Positions 57,866 to 64,000 of a DNA stretch of 64,000 nucleotides are shown here, one piece after another (the stretch's first letter is position 1; each line of letters starts with the position of its first letter). This stretch comes from Stutzerimonas xanthomarina DSM 18231. GTDB lineage: Bacteria > Pseudomonadota > Gammaproteobacteria > Pseudomonadales > Pseudomonadaceae. The notes under the pieces are model-generated. The model saw only the letters and a list, made by a program, of their open reading frames with translations. It ran no database searches and was not told the DNA's origin. The position numbers were made by a program, and so were the translations under genes. The stretch lies in NCBI RefSeq assembly GCF_900129835.1, contig NZ_FQXA01000004.1:1-64000 (forward strand). The letters are read 5' to 3'.

Positions 57866-57955
57866 CTTTGGATCGATCCCCCCCGCTTAGCGTGCCAGCC
57901 ATTCCTGACCCCGCTGCGGTTGCAGTAAAGGGTCTTGGCGCCATGAGGATCGACC

Positions 57956-59557
57956 ATGAGCAATATCGAAAAGTGGGACGTGGAAGACCAGATTTTCTGG
58001 GACACCACTGGCAAGCGGGTCGCCAATCGCAACCTGTGGATTTCAATCCCGAGTCTGCTGATGGGCTTTGCCATCTGGCTGATGTGGGGCATCGTCACGG
58101 TGCAAATGCTCAACCTCGGGTTTCCCTTCGCGCCCGCCGAGTTGTTCACCCTCACCGCCATTGCCGGCCTTACCGGCGCCACCTTGCGTATCCCCGCGTC
58201 GTTCATGATCCGTATCGCCGGCGGGCGCAACACCATTTTTGTGACCACCGCGCTGCTGATGATTCCCGCCGCTGGCGCGGGCATTGCGCTGCAGAGCCAG
58301 GACACGCCGCTGTGGGTCTTCCAGCTGCTGGCCTTCCTCTCCGGTATCGGCGGCGGCAACTTCGCCTGCTCAATGAGCAACATCAGCACCTTCTTCCCGA
58401 AGAACCAGCAGGGATTGGCCCTTGGCCTCAACGCCGGCCTCGGTAACTTTGGTGTCACCACTATGCAGATCCTGATCCCGCTGGTGATGACGGCCGGCGT
58501 GTTCGGGTTTATCGCCGGTGACCCGATGACCCTGGTCAAGGACAGCGGCACTTTGATTGGTGGCATCCCTGCCGGCACCGATACCTGGATCCAGAATGGT
58601 GGCTGGGTCTGGCTGCTGTTTCTGGTGCCCTTGGCCTTCGCCGGCTGGTTCGGCATGAACAACCTGCTGGTGATCTCGCCAACGCCGGGTTACCCGCTGA
58701 ACGCCTTCGGCAAGATTCTCGGTCTCTACGCCGTGGCCTTTGTCGCCGCCGGTGTTGGCCTGTATCTCTACCTGCCTGCGCCGACCGGCCTCGGTGTACT
58801 GAACATGTGGGGCGTGATGCTGCTGACCATCGGCGCGACGCTCGGCATGCTGCGTCTGCTGCCGGGCAGCATCAGTCCGAACATCAAGCGCCAGTTCGCG
58901 ATCTTCCGCGACAAGCACACGTGGTCGATGAGCGTTCTCTACATCCTGACCTTCGGCTCGTTCATCGGCTTCTCCATGGCGCTGCCGCTGTCGATTACGG
59001 TGATCTTCGGCTTCATGAACGAGGTCGGTGCCGACGGTGTGGTGACCCGCGTCGCCAACCCCAACGCACCGAGCGCGCTGACCTACGCCTGGATCGGCCC
59101 GTTCATCGGCGCCCTGATCCGTCCGCTGGGCGGCTGGATTTCCGACAAGGTCGGCGGTTCCATCGTCACCCAGGTGATCTCGGTGGTCATGGTTGGCGCC
59201 TCGGTCGCGGCCGGCTACGTGATGAAACAGGCCTACGGCTCGGCCCAGCCTGAAGAGTACTTCTTCCTGTTCCTGGTGCTGTTCCTGGTGCTGTTCGCCG
59301 CCAGCGGCATCGGCAACGGTTCCACCTTCCGCACCATCGGCGTCATCTACGACCGTGAAAAGGCCGGCCCGGTACTCGGCTGGACCTCCGCTGTCGCCGC
59401 CTACGGCTCCTTCGTCGCCCCGATCGTGATCGGCGAACAGGTCAAGGCCGGCACCCCGGAAGTGGCTATGTACGGCTTCGCGGTGTTCTACGCGCTGTGC
59501 CTGATCCTCAACTGGTGGTTCTACCTGCGCCCCAACGCCTACGTGAAGAACCCCTGA
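57956..59557 (+). CDS. narK: NarK-type nitrate/nitrite transporter, enlarged
   Basis: 533 aa, about 70 more than E. coli NarK. The N terminus (ANRNLWISIPSLLMGFAIW) aligns with E. coli NarK. Nitrate-signature motifs GGGNFACSMSNISTFFP (~132-148) and ASGIGNGSTF near 445 are present, as are the two substrate arginines (R78 in TLRIP and the Arg in GALIRPLGG). Between helices 6 and 7 there is an added segment (~253-305) with two hydrophobic stretches, so 14 helices are likely. It probably exchanges nitrate for nitrite during respiration. First gene after the NarL/ANR control region. Confidence 0.92.
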   Translation: MSNIEKWDVEDQIFWDTTGKRVANRNLWISIPSLLMGFAIWLMWGIVTVQMLNLGFPFAPAELFTLTAIAGLTGATLRIPASFMIRIAGGRNTIFVTTALLMIPAAGAGIALQSQDTPLWVFQLLAFLSGIGGGNFACSMSNISTFFPKNQQGLALGLNAGLGNFGVTTMQILIPLVMTAGVFGFIAGDPMTLVKDSGTLIGGIPAGTDTWIQNGGWVWLLFLVPLAFAGWFGMNNLLVISPTPGYPLNAFGKILGLYAVAFVAAGVGLYLYLPAPTGLGVLNMWGVMLLTIGATLGMLRLLPGSISPNIKRQFAIFRDKHTWSMSVLYILTFGSFIGFSMALPLSITVIFGFMNEVGADGVVTRVANPNAPSALTYAWIGPFIGALIRPLGGWISDKVGGSIVTQVISVVMVGASVAAGYVMKQAYGSAQPEEYFFLFLVLFLVLFAASGIGNGSTFRTIGVIYDREKAGPVLGWTSAVAAYGSFVAPIVIGEQVKAGTPEVAMYGFAVFYALCLILNWWFYLRPNAYVKNP

Positions 59558-59572
59558 GTCCGGAGAGCCGCC

Positions 59573-60031
59573 ATGCACATCATGCTTGCCTACGACAACT
59601 CGCGTAACGCTAGGAAAGCCCTGGACGCCACCCTCGAGATGTTCGGTCCGCTGAAGCCGCTGATCATGCTGATCGGCGTGGTGGAAGAGACCCGCGACAC
59701 CAGCGATTCGGCGGTCGAGCTGTACGAGCGCGAGCGTCGCGAATTCCAGGCCTTCCTGCAGGAGGCGGCGGCCAAGGTCAGCGCCTTCGGCCTTGACGTC
59801 GACGTGATCCTCGCCGAAGGCGACGCCCGCAAGATGATTCTCAAGGCCGCCGAGCACAAGAAGCCCGACCTGCTGGTCATCGCGCGGCATTCCAACGAAC
59901 CGGACGGCGGCTTCATCTCCCGCTCGCTGAATCTGCTGGTCGACGAGCTCGACTACATGACCTTCGGCAGCGTCAGCGCCTTCCTGGCCCGCCGGGCGCC
60001 TTGCCCGGTCCTGATCCAAGCCTGCCCCTGA
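59573..60031 (+). CDS. Universal stress protein (UspA) domain protein in the nar operon
   Basis: 152 aa, one Usp domain. Beta-1 (HIMLAYDNSRNARKAL) and the last part (GSVSAFLARRAPCPVLIQA) fit the family. The ATP-binding pattern GxxGx(9)G(S/T) is not intact: an acidic loop of ~20 residues (RHSNEPDGGFISRSLNLL) stands where the first glycines should be, although FGSVS remains. It lies 15 bp after narK and 14 bp before the second transporter with AGAGCCGCC and GAGGAG ribosome sites, so it is surely in the operon. Role unknown; a regulator of nitrate transport under anoxia is a guess. Confidence 0.85.
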   Translation: MHIMLAYDNSRNARKALDATLEMFGPLKPLIMLIGVVEETRDTSDSAVELYERERREFQAFLQEAAAKVSAFGLDVDVILAEGDARKMILKAAEHKKPDLLVIARHSNEPDGGFISRSLNLLVDELDYMTFGSVSAFLARRAPCPVLIQACP

Positions 60032-60045
60032 GTGAGGAGCTCAAC

Positions 60046-61533
60046 ATGAGAGTTTCTACGCTGTTCGAATGGAAGCGCCCCGAGATCCGGGCCCTGCATC
60101 TGACCTGGATCGCCTTCTATATCTGCTTTTTCGTCTGGTTCGGCATGGCGCCGCTGGCCTCAAGCATGCTGAAAAGCGTGAACTGGCTGACGCCCGAAGA
60201 CCTCAAGCTGTTCGCCATCGCCAACGTGGCGCTGACCATCCCGGCACGCATTCTCGTCGGCATGGCGCTCGACCACTGGGGGCCGCGCCGGGTGTTCTCG
60301 GTGCTGCTGGTGACGATGGCGGCGCCCGCGCTGTTCTTCGCCTTTGGTGATAGCCGCACCCAGCTATTGGTGTCGCGGCTAATCCTCGGCTCCATCGGCG
60401 CCAGCTTCGTGGTTGGCATCCATATGACGGCCATGTGGTTCAAGCCCAAGGACATCGGTTTCGCCGAAGGTTTCTACGCCGGCTGGGGCAACTTCGGTTC
60501 CGCAGCGGCGGCCATGAGCCTGCCGGCCATCGCCATCCACGCCTTCGGTGGCCCGGAAGGCTGGCGCTGGGCGATCGCCAGCTCGGCGATCGTCATGGCC
60601 GTCTACGGCGTGTACTACTGGTTCGCGCTCACCGACGGCCCGGCCGGCACCATCCACCGCAAGCCGCACAAGGCCAGCGCGCTGGAAGTCAGCACCTGGG
60701 CCGACATGATCAAACTGATCGTCTGGACCATCCCCATGGTCGGCGTGCTGGGCATCCTCGTCTGGCGCATCGAGGGGCTGGGTTACCTGGGTGCGACCGG
60801 CGCGGCGATCTGCTACGCGGTGATCGCGCTGGTGGTGATCTTCCAGGTGGTGCAGATCCTGCGGGTCAACATACCGATCCTGAAGAAAGGTGTGCCGGAA
60901 GACGACAAGTACCCCTTCAATACCGTGGCTGCGCTGAACTCCACCTACTTCGCCAACTTCGGTGCGGAGCTGGCCGTGGTGTCGATGCTGCCGATGTTCT
61001 TCGAGCTGACCTGGGGCCTGACTCCGACCACCGCGGGCATCATCGCTGCCTCGTTCGCCTTCGTGAACCTGGTGGCACGGCCCATGGGCGGGCTGGTCTC
61101 CGACCGCTTCGGCAACCGCCGCTTCGTCATGCTGACGTACATGCTCGGCATCGCCGTCGGATTCCTGCTAATGGGCCTGATGAACGCCGAGTGGCCCCTG
61201 ATGGTGGCCGTCGCCATCACCGTGCTGTGCTCGATGTTCGTGCAGGGTGCCGAGGGCGCGACCTTCGGCATCATCCCCTCGATCAAGCGCCGGGTTACCG
61301 GGCAGATCTCCGGCATGGCCGGGGCCTACGGCAACGTCGGTGCCGTCTGCTACCTGACCCTCTACACCTTCGTGACCCCCTCGCAATTCTTCATGGTGAT
61401 CGCCGCCGGTGCGTTCGTCAGCTACGGGCTCTGCCTGCTGTGGCTGAAGGAGCCCGAGGGGGCGTTCTCCGACGAGTACTACGTGTCCAGCGTCGACCGC
61501 GAACTGGAGGCCCGCCAGAAACTTGCGTCCTGA
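60046..61533 (+). CDS. Second nitrate transporter, NNP family (NrtP-like)
   Basis: 495 aa from ATG 60046, which follows GAGGAG; 15 open codons upstream belong to the Usp gene end. It differs from the first transporter and resembles NrtP/NRT2-type MFS proteins, with the nitrate motif GAEGATFGIIPSIKRRVTG and GAYGNVGAV (~415-445) and R68 in TIPARIL. Between helices 6 and 7 (~222-272) lie two extra hydrophobic stretches, so 14 helices are likely, as in NarK. It probably imports nitrate with protons. In P. aeruginosa two nar transporters also precede narG. Confidence 0.88.
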   Translation: MRVSTLFEWKRPEIRALHLTWIAFYICFFVWFGMAPLASSMLKSVNWLTPEDLKLFAIANVALTIPARILVGMALDHWGPRRVFSVLLVTMAAPALFFAFGDSRTQLLVSRLILGSIGASFVVGIHMTAMWFKPKDIGFAEGFYAGWGNFGSAAAAMSLPAIAIHAFGGPEGWRWAIASSAIVMAVYGVYYWFALTDGPAGTIHRKPHKASALEVSTWADMIKLIVWTIPMVGVLGILVWRIEGLGYLGATGAAICYAVIALVVIFQVVQILRVNIPILKKGVPEDDKYPFNTVAALNSTYFANFGAELAVVSMLPMFFELTWGLTPTTAGIIAASFAFVNLVARPMGGLVSDRFGNRRFVMLTYMLGIAVGFLLMGLMNAEWPLMVAVAITVLCSMFVQGAEGATFGIIPSIKRRVTGQISGMAGAYGNVGAVCYLTLYTFVTPSQFFMVIAAGAFVSYGLCLLWLKEPEGAFSDEYYVSSVDRELEARQKLAS

Positions 61534-61549
61534 CGTTGCACCGATAAAT

Positions 61550-61572
61550 GCGCCAGCCACCTTGGCTGGCGC
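61550..61572 (+). other. Hairpin between the nitrate transporter gene and narG
   Basis: Perfect 10-bp stem GCGCCAGCCA (61550-61559) with TGGCTGGCGC (61563-61572), loop CCT. No T-run follows. It may stabilise or separate mRNA parts. The other ~65 bp before narG hold only a half FNR-like TTGAT (61583-61587). Confidence 0.5.
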
Positions 61573-61637
61573 CAGCCGAGATTGATAAGCCGACCGGTCG
61601 GGCCAGTGGTTCGCAACCGGAGTGAGGAGAGAAACCA

Positions 61638-64000
61638 ATGAGCCACTTGCTCGATCAACTGCGCTTCTTCAACAGGAAGCAAGGCGAGTTCGCCGACGGT
61701 CATGGCGAAACCCGCATCGAATCCCGCGACTGGGAGAACGTCTACCGCTCTCGTTGGCAATACGACAAGATCGTGCGCTCCACCCATGGGGTGAACTGCA
61801 CCGGTTCGTGCTCCTGGAAAATCTACGTGAAGAATGGCCTGATCACCTGGGAAACCCAGCAGACCGACTACCCGCGCACCCGCAACGACCTGCCCAACCA
61901 CGAGCCGCGCGGCTGCCCGCGTGGCGCCAGCTACAGCTGGTACATCTACAGCGCCAACCGCCTGAAGTACCCCAAGGTGCGCAAGCCGCTGCTGAAGCTG
62001 TGGCGTGAAGCCCGGCGCAGCATGAGCCCGGTGGAGGCCTGGGCCAGCATCGTCGAGGACAAGGCCAAGGCCGAGTCCTACAAGAGCAAGCGCGGCATGG
62101 GCGGCTTCATCCGCTCCAGCTGGGACGAAGTCAACGAGATCATCGCCGCCGCCAACGTCTATACCGTGAAGCAGTACGGCCCGGACCGTGTCATCGGTTT
62201 CTCGCCGATCCCGGCCATGTCCATGGTCAGCTACGCTGCCGGTAGCCGCTACCTGTCCCTGATCGGTGGCGTATGCCTGAGCTTCTACGACTGGTACTGC
62301 GACCTGCCGCCGGCCTCGCCACAGGTGTGGGGCGAGCAGACCGACGTGCCGGAATCGGCCGACTGGTACAACTCCAACTACATCATCGCCTGGGGCTCCA
62401 ACGTCCCGCAGACCCGTACCCCGGACGCGCACTTCTTTACTGAAGTCCGCTACAAGGGCACCAAGACCGTTGCCATCACCCCGGACTACGCCGAGGTCGC
62501 CAAGCTCACCGACCTCTGGCTCAACCCCAAGCAGGGCACCGACGCCGCCCTGGCCCAGGCATTCGCCCACGTCATTTTCAAAGAGTTCCACCTCGAAACG
62601 CCGAGCGATTACTTCCGCGACTACGCCAAGCGCTACACCGACCTGCCGGTGCTGGTGCGCCTGAACGAAAAGGACGGCAGCTACATCGCCGACCGCTTCC
62701 TGCGCGCCTCGGATCTGGCCGACAACCTCGGCCAGGAGAACAACCCCGAGTGGAAGACCATCGCCGTCGACGGCACCACCGGCGAGCTGGTTTCGCCGCT
62801 GGGTTCGATCGGTTACCGCTGGGGCGAGAAGGGCAAGTGGAACATCGAAGCCCGCGAAGGCAAGGACGGCCGCGATGTCGACCTGAGCCTGACCCAGATC
62901 GATGGCGGCGAAACTGCCGAAGTTGCCTTTCCGTACTTCGGCGGCATCCTCCACGAGCACTTCCAGCACGCTGAAGGCGAAAGCATCCAGCTGCGCCGCG
63001 TGCCGGTCCGCAGCATCACCCTGGCCGACGGCAGCACCACCAAGGTTGCCACCGTGTTCGACCTGATGGCCGCCAACCTGGGTATCGACCGTGGTTTGGG
63101 TGGGGCCAACGTCGCTTCCAGCTACGACGACGCCAGCGTGCCGGGAACCCCGGCGTGGCAGGAAGTCATCACCGGCGTGGCGCGTGAGAAGGCGATCCAG
63201 ATCGCCCGTGAATTCGCCGACAACGCCGACAAGACCCATGGCCGTTCCATGATCATCGTCGGTGCGGCGATGAACCACTGGTACCACATGGACATGAACT
63301 ACCGCGGCCTGATCAACATGCTGATGTTGTGCGGTTGCGTGGGGCAGACCGGTGGTGGCTGGGCGCACTACGTCGGCCAGGAAAAGCTGCGTCCGCAGTG
63401 CGGCTGGCTGCCGCTGGCCTTCGGCCTCGACTGGAGCCGTCCGCCGCGCCAGATGAACGGCACCAGCTTCTTCTACAACCACAGTTCGCAATGGCGCCAC
63501 GAGAAAATGAGCATTCACGAAGTGCTCTCGCCGCTGGCCGACAAGTCGCAGTTTCCCGAGCACATGCTCGACTACAACATCCGTGCCGAACGCGCCGGCT
63601 GGCTGCCGAGCGCGCCGCAGCTCAACCGTAACCCGCTGCAGATCTGCCGTGACGCCGAAGCGACCGGCATGTCGCCGGTCGACTACGTCACCCAGTCGCT
63701 CAAGGACGGCTCGCTGCGCTTCTCCTGCGAGCAGCCGGACAGCCCGGAAAACTTCCCGCGCAACATGTTCATCTGGCGCTCCAACCTGCTGGGCAGCTCG
63801 GGCAAGGGCCACGAGTACATGCTCAAGTACCTGTTGGGCACCAAGAACGGCGTGATGAACGAGGACCTCGGCAAGCGTGACGGCTTCAAGCCGCTCGAAG
63901 CCGAATGGCAGGACGACGGCGCCATCGGCAAGCTCGATCTGGTCACCACCCTCGACTTCCGCATGTCCTCGACCTGCGTGTACTCCGACATCGTCCTGCC
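61638..64000 (+). CDS. narG: Respiratory nitrate reductase alpha subunit NarG, cut by window end
   Basis: The first ~787 residues (family ~1250) are read in frame from ATG 61638, with GAGGAG upstream (MSHLLDQLRFFNRKQGEFAD). The [4Fe-4S] ligands are present: HGVNCTGSC (~50-58) and CPRGAS (~93). The molybdenum-ligand Asp lies in YDWYCDLPPASPQ (~221), and RSNLLGSSGKGHEYMLKYLL (~714-733) is typical. It reduces nitrate to nitrite on the bis-MGD cofactor, as part of NarGHI on the cytoplasmic side of the membrane. narHJI should follow outside the window. A very long open frame on the opposite strand is an artefact. Confidence 0.97.
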   Translation, partial: MSHLLDQLRFFNRKQGEFADGHGETRIESRDWENVYRSRWQYDKIVRSTHGVNCTGSCSWKIYVKNGLITWETQQTDYPRTRNDLPNHEPRGCPRGASYSWYIYSANRLKYPKVRKPLLKLWREARRSMSPVEAWASIVEDKAKAESYKSKRGMGGFIRSSWDEVNEIIAAANVYTVKQYGPDRVIGFSPIPAMSMVSYAAGSRYLSLIGGVCLSFYDWYCDLPPASPQVWGEQTDVPESADWYNSNYIIAWGSNVPQTRTPDAHFFTEVRYKGTKTVAITPDYAEVAKLTDLWLNPKQGTDAALAQAFAHVIFKEFHLETPSDYFRDYAKRYTDLPVLVRLNEKDGSYIADRFLRASDLADNLGQENNPEWKTIAVDGTTGELVSPLGSIGYRWGEKGKWNIEAREGKDGRDVDLSLTQIDGGETAEVAFPYFGGILHEHFQHAEGESIQLRRVPVRSITLADGSTTKVATVFDLMAANLGIDRGLGGANVASSYDDASVPGTPAWQEVITGVAREKAIQIAREFADNADKTHGRSMIIVGAAMNHWYHMDMNYRGLINMLMLCGCVGQTGGGWAHYVGQEKLRPQCGWLPLAFGLDWSRPPRQMNGTSFFYNHSSQWRHEKMSIHEVLSPLADKSQFPEHMLDYNIRAERAGWLPSAPQLNRNPLQICRDAEATGMSPVDYVTQSLKDGSLRFSCEQPDSPENFPRNMFIWRSNLLGSSGKGHEYMLKYLLGTKNGVMNEDLGKRDGFKPLEAEWQDDGAIGKLDLVTTLDFRMSSTCVYSDIVL

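Larger units (their letters stand above)
57630..57955. other. 326-bp divergent control region between narX and narK
   Basis: It holds no gene. Seen in it: an IHF-like site (57757-57769), NarL-type heptamers (57794-57814) and an ANR/FNR-type box (57852-57865), listed separately. The order IHF, NarL, ANR towards narK fits the control of nar transport genes in pseudomonads. Confidence 0.65.

Noticed and set aside
58370..60019. 549-codon open frame on the minus strand opposite narK and the Usp gene
   Set aside because: It spans two real genes and their gap, and is very rich in Asp, His and Arg, typical of antisense translation.
61479..63812. 777-codon open frame on the minus strand opposite narG
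   Set aside because: The plus strand encodes a near-perfect NarG. The opposite frame is open because of the codon bias of high-GC DNA and shows no domain.

Overview
The window comes from a gammaproteobacterium of the Pseudomonas lineage, most likely a denitrifying Stutzerimonas (Pseudomonas stutzeri group). This rests on the gene order rrn-birA-coaX-SPOR-tRNA(Tyr/Gly/Thr)-tufB-tRNA(Trp)-secE-nusG-rpl-rpoBC-str-S10-spc-alpha-katA-uvrA-ssb, which is the Pseudomonas order as I know it, together with a narXL-narK-narG cluster. Species assignment is inference; no database search was possible.

Layout. 1-2.6 kb: 3' part of a 5S rRNA with its terminator, then birA, coaX and a SPOR-domain gene. 2.7-4.4 kb: tRNA-Tyr, -Gly, -Thr, tufB and tRNA-Trp. 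4.5-20.8 kb: secE-nusG, rplKAJL, rpoBC, rpsL-rpsG-fusA-tufA. 20.8-34.7 kb: one long S10-spc-alpha ribosomal protein block, including secY and rpoA. This first half is conserved core; its interest lies in control signals: clear sigma70 promoters, an L10 leader, and several terminator-like hairpins inside operons (before tufB, rpoB, rpsL and rpsH).

34.8-43.2 kb: katA, uvrA (opposite strand), a YajR-like MFS transporter, ssb and two overlapping SDR sugar-nucleotide genes. bfrA, which lies between katA and uvrA in P. aeruginosa, is missing. 43.2-49 kb: oprG/ompW with an ANR-type box, then a six-gene TonB2-like energy-transduction cluster (DUF3450, TtpC-like, ExbB, ExbD, TonB, TPR) with a Fur-like box over its promoter. 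49.3-52.5 kb: an operon on the opposite strand encoding a His-rich ZrgA-like periplasmic protein, an ABC ATPase, an FtsX/MacB-type permease and a DUF3299 lipoprotein-like/exported protein, probably zinc acquisition, with a Zur-like dyad. 52.5-55 kb: a small unknown gene, a neutral zinc metallopeptidase, a CopG/DUF411 copper-type protein and a DUF4345 membrane protein.

55.1-64 kb: nitrate respiration. narXL (minus strand) is divergent from narK, a Usp-domain gene, a second NNP-family nitrate transporter and narG, which is cut by the window end. The 326-bp narX-narK gap carries NarL heptamers, an ANR/FNR box and an IHF-like site. Both transporters seem to carry an extra pair of membrane helices, and the Usp protein between them lacks the usual ATP-binding glycines; these are the least ordinary coding features of the window.
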